From NCBI GenBank assembly GCA_016214425.1, contig JACRON010000117.1:1-5150 (forward strand): a stretch of 5,150 nt of DNA, read 5' to 3'. The position numbers and the translations under genes are program-made. Below, in pieces: positions 1-5,149 of this stretch (positions within the stretch are counted from its first letter, which is position 1; each line of letters opens with the position of its first letter). Under the pieces are notes generated by a model, which saw nothing but the letters and a program-made list of their open reading frames with translations, searched no databases and was not told where the DNA came from. Source of the stretch: Nitrospirota bacterium (lineage in GTDB: Bacteria > Nitrospirota > CAKKRA01 > 9FT-COMBO-42-15).

Positions 1-1526
1 AGAGGCGGAAGGAGGTGCTGTTTCTTTGGCAATAAACCTCTCTCGCCTTCAAGGGCTTTTAAATAAAGGCTCATCATTGTTATCTCTACTGCCTGTGGGT
101 CAATGTCCACGCCAAAGATGTTGTTTCTCAAAATCTTTGCCTTCTCATGAAGCGGCAGAGTTATGTCCTCAGGCAGTTGCTTATAATAAAGAAGGGGCAG
201 GCTTTTAAGGTGCTGTGCCTCTTTTGGATGTTCACGGTAATATTTAAGATGGTAGTCAAGCAGGTATTGGAAAGCTCCAAGCAGAAATGAACCAGAGCCG
301 CATGCAGGGTCAAGGATTTTGATTTTCTCAATCTGCTTTGGCGTCTTGCCTTCAATGAGTTTGCCGACCGTGTTTTTGACGATGTAGTCTACAATATATT
401 TTTGCGTGTAATAAACACCTCCTGCCTTTCTTACCTCAGGCTTTTCCTCAACCTTAATCCTCTGAGGTGTTACCCTTATTGTGCTTCCAAGATAGCGCTC
501 ATAGATGCTTCCTAATAGCTCAACGCCTATTACATCAAATCTGTATCTGCATTTTGGAAAGTACAGGTTCTCAATTATATCTGCAAGCAGATTGGAGTCT
601 ACATCTATGCTCTCACAGGCATGGGGCTTGAAGATGTCGCCATTAAGGTCGTCATTTACCTCGTAAAAGAGGTCTCTCAGATGATTTAAGATGGACTTTC
701 TTTTTCCCTCTTCCCTCCATTGGGCAACTATCTCCCATAGCTCCCTGTCAGGCCTGATTTTTCTATCCTCTGCAATGCGGATGAAGACAATCCTATCAAG
801 GAGCTTCTGAACAACCTCGTTTAAGAGATTTACATCTAACCCCCCCATCCCCCCTTTAGCAAAGGGGGGCGAGGGGGGATTTCTCTTGTAAATATCCTTT
901 GCAAGCTCCTCCCTCCATGCTGTCATGTCCTCAAGAAATGCCTTGTCTACAGGAATGCGAAGCCGTTTGCTCTTTACATCTCTTGGAAGGAGTTTTTCAA
1001 GTGAGCCTTTTTCAACCTCTTCTTTTGAAAGATTATAGAGCTTATCTATATTTTTAAGATAGTCTGTATATTTAAAATCAAAGATAAGGCCTTCGTTGGG
1101 GTATCTGGGATTTGGCTTAAGGGATGCGTCAAAGAGCTTGAATTCTTCAAAGTCTGCGAGGATTACAAAGTAGACCTCTTTTGTAGACCATGCATAAGAT
1201 TTTGCCTGTAAGATATGGTTTACATCATCAAGCGCAACTGATGGGGCCTTTGCCTCAATAAAAAATTTTGTTGCCCCATTGATTCTGAAATTATAATCAG
1301 GCCTGCCAGTAGCCTCTGGAGAAAGTTCTACAATTACATCCCTGTCGTGCGGCGGCTTATGCGCCTTGTTTTCTATATCCCAGCCGAGGGCTTCAAAAAA
1401 GGGATTGAGAAAGTCTATCCTTAGCTGGGCTTCAAGGTAGCCTTTTGAGAGATAGTGGTGCTTGTCTTTTTCAAACTTTGAGATTAAGGTATGTAGTTTT
1501 TCTTTAAAAATTTCTATGTCGGTCAC
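1..1526 (-). CDS. Type IIG (Eco57I-like) restriction-modification enzyme, N-terminal 508 residues, cut by window edge
   Basis: A single open frame runs without a stop from the GTG at 1526-1524 to the left edge, so the C-terminus is missing. I translated it by hand, line by line. The N-terminus carries a PD-(D/E)xK nuclease signature: P76-D77, then E91-A-K93 in FIEAKAP, then a QAKSYAW helix typical of the family. A helical region follows, with LLGSIYERYLG at 337-347. The N6-adenine methyltransferase begins with YYTQ at 372-375 (motif X region), DPACGSGSF from 406 (motif I, SAM binding) and GVDIDP at 472-477 (acidic motif II). The catalytic NPPY motif and the specificity domain should lie beyond the edge. 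Such enzymes cut and methylate DNA with one polypeptide. GTG is chosen because an in-frame TAA lies five codons upstream (1539-1541) and no ATG intervenes; the Shine-Dalgarno is poor. An oddity is a palindromic repeat encoding residues 216-230. A type I R/M fusion or phage-defence relative is possible, but type IIG fits best. Confidence 0.9.
   Translation of the reverse strand, partial: MTDIEIFKEKLHTLISKFEKDKHHYLSKGYLEAQLRIDFLNPFFEALGWDIENKAHKPPHDRDVIVELSPEATGRPDYNFRINGATKFFIEAKAPSVALDDVNHILQAKSYAWSTKEVYFVILADFEEFKLFDASLKPNPRYPNEGLIFDFKYTDYLKNIDKLYNLSKEEVEKGSLEKLLPRDVKSKRLRIPVDKAFLEDMTAWREELAKDIYKRNPPSPPFAKGGMGGLDVNLLNEVVQKLLDRIVFIRIAEDRKIRPDRELWEIVAQWREEGKRKSILNHLRDLFYEVNDDLNGDIFKPHACESIDVDSNLLADIIENLYFPKCRYRFDVIGVELLGSIYERYLGSTIRVTPQRIKVEEKPEVRKAGGVYYTQKYIVDYIVKNTVGKLIEGKTPKQIEKIKILDPACGSGSFLLGAFQYLLDYHLKYYREHPKEAQHLKSLPLLYYKQLPEDITLPLHEKAKILRNNIFGVDIDPQAVEITMMSLYLKALEGERGLLPKKQHLLPP
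839..881. repeat. GC-rich palindromic repeat translated in frame within the restriction enzyme gene
   Basis: Two nested pairs of C6/G6 arms form the element. The inner arms CCCCCCTTT (849-857) and AAAGGGGGG (861-869) pair perfectly around the loop AGC. The outer arms are C6 at 841-846 and G6 at 873-878. In the host gene's minus-strand frame it reads NPPSPPFAKGGMGGL (residues 216-230), a low-complexity Pro/Gly segment unlike the charged helical sequence on both sides. Short palindromes of this composition are a recurrent class of dispersed repeat in several bacterial lineages; that statement is from general knowledge and copy number cannot be seen here. The element keeps the frame open and probably forms a surface loop between the nuclease domain and the helical linker. 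Confidence 0.8.
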
Positions 1527-1544
1527 TTTATCAGTCCATTAAAG

Positions 1545-1567
1545 TTATTAACAGTCTTAATTAATAA
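1545..1567. repeat. AT-rich inverted repeat upstream of the restriction enzyme start
   Basis: TTATTAA (1545-1551) and TTAATAA (1561-1567) are perfect inverted copies separated by 9 bases, and the pair ends 18 bases upstream of the GTG at 1526. It could be a small operator or an mRNA hairpin for the restriction gene. The base composition here is so AT-rich that a 7-bp dyad by chance is quite possible. Confidence 0.25.
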
Positions 1568-1585
1568 TGACGATATTAATTTGTA

Positions 1586-1617
1586 AAATCCCTTCTAACC
1601 TCCCCTCTTTGACTAAG
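1586..1617 (+). repeat. Possible decayed copy of the C-rich palindromic repeat
   Basis: This stretch begins AAATCCC and continues CTAACC, TCCCC, CTTTG, ACTAAG. The order of blocks resembles one half of the element at 839-881 read on the minus strand (AAATCCCCCC, then C6, then TTTGCTAAAG). The G-rich second half is absent and there are several mismatches, so this is suggestive only. It contrasts with its very AT-rich surroundings. Confidence 0.25.
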
Positions 1618-1644
1618 AATATCATCAAACATTTTTAAAAACAA
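1616..1644 (-). promoter_or_regulatory. Weak candidate promoter for the restriction enzyme gene
   Basis: On the minus strand TTGTTT (1644-1639) is followed after 17 bases by TATTCT (1621-1616). Three of six positions match the -35 consensus and four of six the -10 consensus. It would give a leader of roughly 80 nucleotides before the GTG. The match is weak in an AT-rich region, so other starts are equally possible. Confidence 0.22.
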
Positions 1645-1669
1645 GCGGTTAATTAAAACTGACATTTCC

Positions 1670-1699
1670 TTGACTTAGCCCCTGTCTTTTCTTTATAAT
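1670..1699 (+). promoter_or_regulatory. Sigma70-type promoter for the SDR-deacetylase operon
   Basis: TTGACT (1670-1675) and a perfect TATAAT (1694-1699) are separated by 18 bases. Eleven of twelve hexamer positions match consensus. Transcription would start near 1706 and read rightwards into the gene at 1813, leaving a leader of about 105 nucleotides that contains the hairpin at 1711-1749. Confidence 0.72.
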
Positions 1700-1708
1700 T
1701 ATTATGAG

Positions 1709-1759
1709 CTTGTTAAAAAACTCAACAATCTCTGAGGGCTTTTTCAACAGCCTGTTAAG
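1709..1759. repeat. Imperfect palindrome / MITE-like hairpin in the leader of the SDR operon
   Basis: TGTTAAAAAA (1711-1720) pairs with TTTTTCAACA (1740-1749) apart from one A:C mismatch. Inside it, CTCA (1721-1724) pairs with TGAG (1733-1736). Related octamers CTTGTTAA (1709-1716) and CCTGTTAA (1751-1758) bracket the structure. On the minus strand the right end reads GGCTGTTGAAAAAG, which resembles the terminal inverted repeats of small mobile elements, so it may be a solo element or a decayed insertion end. Because it follows the predicted transcription start immediately, it could also act as an attenuator or 5' stabilising stem; the T5 run after the inner stem is compatible with weak termination. 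No transposase is visible. Confidence 0.5.
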
Positions 1760-1798
1760 AGATTAAGAAAAGACCTCCCTCAAACCATTACCATGAAC

Positions 1799-1803
1799 AG
1801 GAG
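1799..1803 (+). promoter_or_regulatory. Ribosome binding site of the SDR gene
   Basis: AGGAG lies 9 bases before the ATG at 1813. It supports that start; no other good start with a Shine-Dalgarno precedes the TGGTGFVG dinucleotide-binding motif. Confidence 0.75.
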
Positions 1804-1812
1804 AAAACAATA

Positions 1813-2700
1813 ATGATACTCATCACAGGAGGAACAGGTTTTGTTGGAAGCCACCTTATTAAACGATTGATTGATGAAGGACATAAGGTAAGGTGCGTGA
1901 TAAGGGAAGGCTCTAAAAAGATTGACAGGATAAAAGGGCTTGGCGCTGAGATTGTGCATGGCGATGTTACTGATGCAGATTCTCTGACAGATGCCTGCAA
2001 GGGCATTGATACAATCGTTCACCTTGTTGGAATAATACAGGAAGAAAAGGGGATGACATTCCAGTCTATTCATGTTGATGGAACAAAAAATCTTGTTAAT
2101 GCTGCTAAGAAAAATAATGTTAGACTATTTTATTATCAGAGCGCTAATGGCGCAGATAAAGACGGCAAGACCGCATACTACAAAACAAAGGCAGAGGCAG
2201 AGGAGATTGTTAAGAGCAGCGGACTTGATTATATAATCTTCAGGCCATCATTGATTTATGGTAATGGCGATGAATTTGTATTAAGATTAAAAAAAATAAT
2301 CCACGATGCGCCAGTAATACCAATAATAGGCTCTGGTGAGTCGCTGCTTCAGCCGGTATTTATTGATGACCTTGTTGCCTGCCTTATTAAGGCCATTACA
2401 ACACCGCAATTAAAAAACAGGACATTCTGCGTTGCAGGCCCTGAGCAGATAAGATTTAAAGATGTTGTAATGAGGATTGCTGACTCAATGGGCATAAAGA
2501 GGCCGAGTTTTCATATTCCAGTATTCTTTATGCGTCCTGCTGCAATGCTCATGGAGACTATCCTTCCAAAACCTCCTGTTACATCAGACCAGATAACCAT
2601 GCTGCAGATGGATAATGTATGCGATATAAAGGAGATGAAAGAGGCCTTTAATATAGAACCCCTCTCTTTTAATGAAGGGCTCAGGAGATTTTTAAGATAG
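1813..2700 (+). CDS. NAD(P)-binding atypical SDR, complex I NDUFA9-like / NAD-dependent epimerase family
   Basis: The 295-residue protein starts directly with a Rossmann fold: TGGTGFVG at 5-12 supplies the GxxGxxG dinucleotide loop (G6, G9, G12), and GDVTD at 50-54 ends the second half-site. LVGIIQ (71-76) and a serine in YYQSANGA (S110) precede the YxxxK pair Y122/K126. FRPSLIYG (143-150) and QPVFIDDL (180-187) are hallmark segments of extended/atypical SDRs of the NDUFA9-like group. There is no signal peptide. A hydrophobic stretch around 236-251 (PVFFMRPAAMLMETIL) may touch the membrane or bind a lipid-like substrate. Known relatives include accessory respiratory complex I subunits, quinone/flavin-linked reductases and sugar epimerases; the substrate cannot be read here. 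The promoter at 1670-1699 and AGGAG at 1799 serve it. Its TAG abuts the ATG of the deacetylase gene, implying translational coupling. Confidence 0.85.
   Translation: MILITGGTGFVGSHLIKRLIDEGHKVRCVIREGSKKIDRIKGLGAEIVHGDVTDADSLTDACKGIDTIVHLVGIIQEEKGMTFQSIHVDGTKNLVNAAKKNNVRLFYYQSANGADKDGKTAYYKTKAEAEEIVKSSGLDYIIFRPSLIYGNGDEFVLRLKKIIHDAPVIPIIGSGESLLQPVFIDDLVACLIKAITTPQLKNRTFCVAGPEQIRFKDVVMRIADSMGIKRPSFHIPVFFMRPAAMLMETILPKPPVTSDQITMLQMDNVCDIKEMKEAFNIEPLSFNEGLRRFLR
2683..2687 (+). promoter_or_regulatory. Ribosome binding site of the deacetylase gene, inside the SDR coding region
   Basis: AGGAG sits within the last codons of the SDR gene, 13 bases before the ATG at 2701. That spacing is longer than optimal, which fits partial dependence on ribosomes terminating at the adjacent TAG. 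Confidence 0.5.
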
Positions 2701-3828
2701 ATGTCATTAGTCGCCTTTATATATTCAGAGAATTTTGACAAATATACCTATGGCGAAGCCCATCCATTGAAGATGATTCGGCTAAAACTCACCTATGAAC
2801 TTATCAAGGCATACGAGCTTCTTGAATCTCCAAACATATTCCTTGTTGAATCTGAATTAGCAAAAGAGGAAGACATCCTCTCCTTCCATACAAAGGAATA
2901 TATAGAGACATTAAAGGCCATTGATAGGAGTGAATATCCCACAAATTCCTCGCAATTTGGTCTTGGGTGGGGCGATAATCCCATAGTTAAAGGAATATAT
3001 GAGGGCTCTTTGCTCTCAAGTGGGGGTTCAATACAAGCTGCAAGGCTGATTATGGATGGAAAGGCTAAAATAGCCTTTAATATTGCAGGCGGCCTGCACC
3101 ACGCAATGGCAGACCGTGCCTCTGGATTTTGCTATATAAATGACCCTGTGCTTGCCATTAAGGAATTGCTTAAAAAATATGATAGGATCGCATACATAGA
3201 TATAGATGCCCATCACGGCGACGGTGTCCAGTATGCCTTTTATGATACTGATAAAGTCTTAACCATTTCCCTACACGAAGCAGGAACATTCCTGTTTCCA
3301 GGCACAGGTTTTTCAGAGGAGATAGGAACTGGAAAAGGGAGGGGATTTTCTGTAAACCTGCCTTTTTATCCTGGAACTGATGATGAAACATTTGTATGGG
3401 GCTTTAATGAAATTGTCCCCCCATTAATAGAAGCGTACAAACCTGATGCAATCGTAGCCCAATTGGGCGTTGATACAATGTCAACAGACCCCTTAACACA
3501 TCTTGAGCTTACAACAAATGGATTTTGCAAGATGGTCAAAAGAATAAGGGATTTTAATTTGCCATTGGTTGCCTTAGGCGGCGGAGGTTATAATGTAACG
3601 AATGTTGCACGGTGCTGGACATTGGCGCTATCAATATTTGCTGGTATAAAACTTTTAGATGCAATACCAGAGGGTGTTATGGGATTACTGAAGAAACACG
3701 GCCTTGAAGAAAAAAGCTTAAGTGACCCTGTTAAAAAGGAGAGGGCAGATAGCTCTGTGAAGAAGATGGCAATGGAGGGGGTTGATTATATAAGAAAAAG
3801 TATCTTCCCCTTGCACAATATCCGATAG
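2701..3828 (+). CDS. Zinc-dependent deacetylase of the AcuC / histone deacetylase family
   Basis: The 375-residue length matches bacterial AcuC-type enzymes and the whole arginase/deacetylase core is present. Motifs by comparison with HDAC8: the catalytic histidine pair H133-H134 in GGLHHAMADRASGFCY; charge-relay and zinc ligands in DIDAHHGDG (D167, with D169 and H171 binding zinc, and D174); the third zinc ligand D263 in GVDTMSTDPL; and transition-state tyrosine Y297 in GGGGY. D92 in GWGDNP corresponds to the substrate-backbone aspartate. All catalytic residues are intact, so it should be active. There is no signal peptide; it is cytoplasmic. In Bacillus, AcuC deacetylates and activates acetyl-CoA synthetase; here no acs, acu or acetyltransferase gene is in view, so that role is only an analogy, and acetyl-polyamine or other small substrates are alternatives. 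ATG follows the SDR stop with no gap, so the two are almost certainly one transcript. The last 45 residues are charged and family-variable. Confidence 0.92.
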   Translation: MSLVAFIYSENFDKYTYGEAHPLKMIRLKLTYELIKAYELLESPNIFLVESELAKEEDILSFHTKEYIETLKAIDRSEYPTNSSQFGLGWGDNPIVKGIYEGSLLSSGGSIQAARLIMDGKAKIAFNIAGGLHHAMADRASGFCYINDPVLAIKELLKKYDRIAYIDIDAHHGDGVQYAFYDTDKVLTISLHEAGTFLFPGTGFSEEIGTGKGRGFSVNLPFYPGTDDETFVWGFNEIVPPLIEAYKPDAIVAQLGVDTMSTDPLTHLELTTNGFCKMVKRIRDFNLPLVALGGGGYNVTNVARCWTLALSIFAGIKLLDAIPEGVMGLLKKHGLEEKSLSDPVKKERADSSVKKMAMEGVDYIRKSIFPLHNIR

Positions 3829-3852
3829 GATTTAATAAATAAGTTTTTATGG

Positions 3853-3883
3853 AGGCAAAGATTCTGTTGTTGGCTTTGCGCCT
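3853..3883 (+). terminator. Weak hairpin after the deacetylase gene
   Basis: AGGC-AAAG (3853-3860) can pair with CTTT-gc-GCCT (3874-3883) with a two-base bulge and a 13-base loop. It lies 25 bases after the deacetylase stop. No T run follows, so intrinsic termination is doubtful and readthrough into the CoxG-like gene is possible. The rest of the 165-base spacer up to 3993 holds only the dyad at 3951-3970 and no gene that I can support. Confidence 0.25.
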
Positions 3884-3950
3884 GTAAATAACGTAATAAT
3901 TTATGTTAAATAAATCTCCCGGGGGGATGAAGGTGGATTTAAAAGATTAA

Positions 3951-3970
3951 CATTACACAATCATGTAATG
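3951..3970. promoter_or_regulatory. Perfect 7-bp dyad, candidate operator of the CoxG-like gene
   Basis: CATTACA (3951-3957) and TGTAATG (3964-3970) are perfect inverted copies with a 6-base spacer, a 20-base arrangement typical of sites for dimeric helix-turn-helix regulators. It ends 23 bases before the ATG at 3994. As RNA it would form a small hairpin close to the start codon. No regulator gene is visible, so its function is inferred from geometry only. Confidence 0.4.
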
Positions 3971-3993
3971 ATGCTTAATGCGTTTATATTAAT

Positions 3994-4431
3994 ATGCCAG
4001 AGACAAAAAAGATCTTTGAAGTAAATGCACCCATAGAAAAGGTGTGGGGGTTTCTCCGTGATATGAAGCAGGTAGGCTCCTGCGTGCCGGGCTGTGAAGG
4101 CGTATGCATTGTAAACGAAAAGGATACAGACTGGAAGGTAATGGTGAGTTTTGGGCCTTTTTCAAAGACCATTATCATGCGCGCCCATACCACCTTAGAA
4201 GACCCCCCGAGTAAAGGCGAATGGACTGCGACAGGAGACGACCTTTATACAAAGGGCTCTGTGGAATTAAAAAAAATATCAGAGCATAAGACAGAGGTAA
4301 CCTACTGGTCAAGTGTATCTGCAAACGGCATTCTCGCTAAACTTGCAGAACCCATAATCAAGCTAAAGATTTCTGCTGATGCAGCACAATTTGCAGAGTG
4401 TGTGAAGAGGAAGGTGGAAGGGAAAGAATAA
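3994..4431 (+). CDS. CoxG-like SRPBCC family protein
   Basis: The 145-residue protein has the CoxG layout. An N-terminal strand and helix (F8-E-V-N-A-P-I-E-K-V-W18) lead to the VPGCE motif at 31-35, then antiparallel strands through about residue 107, then a long C-terminal helix (about 112-141) that closes the hydrophobic cavity of the START/SRPBCC fold. CoxG proteins are best known from CO-dehydrogenase clusters, where they help membrane attachment or handle a hydrophobic partner. No coxMSL or molybdenum hydroxylase genes are in this window, so it may be an orphan lipid- or quinone-binding relative. There is no signal peptide or membrane helix. Four cysteines (30, 34, 38, 136) are present, three spaced by four residues near VPGCE. 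The start is the only ATG after the in-frame TAA at 3976-3978; no Shine-Dalgarno precedes it, implying weak or leaderless initiation. The stop codon overlaps a hairpin repeat. Confidence 0.8.
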   Translation: MPETKKIFEVNAPIEKVWGFLRDMKQVGSCVPGCEGVCIVNEKDTDWKVMVSFGPFSKTIIMRAHTTLEDPPSKGEWTATGDDLYTKGSVELKKISEHKTEVTYWSSVSANGILAKLAEPIIKLKISADAAQFAECVKRKVEGKE

Positions 4432-4457
4432 TGTAGGGGCGAGGCGCTGCCTCGCCC
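4427..4457. repeat. Hairpin repeat, copy 1, overlapping the CoxG-like stop codon; likely bidirectional terminator
   Basis: A leader AATAATGTAGGGGCGA (4427-4442) is shared exactly with copy 2 at 5108. The stem GGGCGAGGC (4437-4445) pairs perfectly with GCCTCGCCC (4449-4457) around the loop GCT: nine base pairs, almost all G:C. The leader's TAA at 4429-4431 is the stop codon of the CoxG-like gene. The copy fills most of the 35-base gap between two convergent genes, the expected position for a bidirectional terminator, although no long T run follows. Similar GTAGGGGCGA hairpins are a known kind of dispersed intergenic repeat in several bacterial groups. Confidence 0.7.
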
Positions 4458-4466
4458 GTGAAAGAA

Positions 4467-5096
4467 TTAATCGCTATATGTAAACGCCCTTATGTATGAT
4501 AGGACATTCCATCTTTCCTCTAATTTCAATTTCGCAGCGCAGGCAATATCCGATGTTGGAATCCCCATTGCCATATTCTGATATAATGAGCCGTCCTTCT
4601 GCTCTGCCATCCATTTTAAATCAGTAAATTTCCTTGGCTTTAATGGAAGGCTTGCGCCGCCAGGGCCGTCGCCAGCGCCTGTCTTGCCATGGCAGAAGGC
4701 GCAGTCCCTGAAATAGACCTCCTTGCCTTTCGCTGCCATATCCTTTGTGCTTGAAAATGAGACAGTAAAGAAAATAACATTCCAGAGATCTTCATCCTTC
4801 ATGTTAGTAAAGGCGGACATAGCGCCCTTGCCTTTTCTTGTAATATTGTAGAGCTCTGCAGGGCTTTTTAGCCTCATCTGTGAGTGGTCTGTAAAATCTG
4901 TTGGTTTTGGATTAAGACTTGCTGCAGCATTGCCTTTTCCGTCGCCGCTTGCGCCATGACAGAAACCACACTGTTTGTCATAAATCGCCTTGCCAGCAGA
5001 GGCAGTCGGCTTCTTTTTTGGAAACACATCCTGTGCATAGACATTAGAAGCAATTATAAAAGATAATAATAGAAGAAACAAAAATAGTCTTTTCAT
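4467..5096 (-). CDS. Secreted dihaem cytochrome c (two fused class I domains)
   Basis: A Sec signal peptide is clear: K2-R3, a hydrophobic core at 4-18, and probable cleavage after VYA (A21). Two c-type haem sites follow, CGFCH (C43, C46, H47) and CAFCH (C132, C135, H136), 89 residues apart. The halves are visibly duplicated: each has GxxxYxxxCxFCHG, a Gly/Asp loop, a K-P segment ending in FTD (68-70 and 157-159) and a C-terminal helix with WNV (105-107 and 196-198). In domain 1 the distal ligand is M93 in GAMSAF. At the ungapped equivalent in domain 2 the residue is I184 in SDIACA, so the second haem may lack Met ligation unless M175 or M177 substitutes. The protein should be periplasmic and carry electrons in respiration; its partner oxidase or reductase is not in view. 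The start is supported by AGGAGG five bases upstream. It is convergent with the CoxG-like gene. Confidence 0.92.
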   Translation of the reverse strand: MKRLFLFLLLLSFIIASNVYAQDVFPKKKPTASAGKAIYDKQCGFCHGASGDGKGNAAASLNPKPTDFTDHSQMRLKSPAELYNITRKGKGAMSAFTNMKDEDLWNVIFFTVSFSSTKDMAAKGKEVYFRDCAFCHGKTGAGDGPGGASLPLKPRKFTDLKWMAEQKDGSLYQNMAMGIPTSDIACAAKLKLEERWNVLSYIRAFTYSD

Positions 5097-5101
5097 TTCA
5101 G

Positions 5102-5107
5102 CCTCCT
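5102..5107 (-). promoter_or_regulatory. Strong ribosome binding site of the cytochrome gene
   Basis: On the minus strand AGGAGG precedes the ATG at 5096 by 5 bases. It is the best Shine-Dalgarno in the window and fixes the start that includes the complete signal peptide. Confidence 0.8.
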
Positions 5108-5149
5108 AATAATGTAGGGGCGAACCTTGTGTTCGCCCTCAATAAGGGC
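5108..5149. repeat. Hairpin repeat, copy 2, upstream of the cytochrome gene
   Basis: The element begins with the same 16 bases as copy 1 (AATAATGTAGGGGCGA, 5108-5123), in the same orientation. Its stem is GGGCGAAC (5118-5125) with GTTCGCCC (5131-5138), loop CTTGT. The stem differs from copy 1 by compensated changes. A second overlapping pair, GCCCT (5135-5139) and AGGGC (5145-5149), could form instead. It lies directly before the cytochrome's ribosome binding site, so it may end up in that gene's leader or terminate an upstream transcript; the promoter of the cytochrome gene is probably beyond the right edge. Confidence 0.65.

Noticed and set aside
839..881. The C6/G6 palindrome as an intrinsic terminator
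   Set aside because: It is inside an open reading frame with no T run on either side, and methyltransferase motifs continue in frame beyond it.
1537..1539. ATG on the minus strand just upstream of the GTG chosen for the restriction enzyme
   Set aside because: It is out of frame and meets TGA two codons later, so it cannot start that gene.
1780..2073. A 97-residue minus-strand open frame across the start of the SDR gene
   Set aside because: It lies opposite the conserved Rossmann region of a clear plus-strand gene, and its protein has no recognisable motif; it is an antisense shadow.
3849..3887. A 12-codon open frame (MEAKILLLALRL) after the deacetylase gene
   Set aside because: It has no Shine-Dalgarno, is very short, and overlaps the hairpin at 3853-3883; nothing supports translation.
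3994..4193. Minus-strand open frame opposite the CoxG-like gene
   Set aside because: The plus-strand frame has the VPGCE motif and family layout; the antisense frame has no features.
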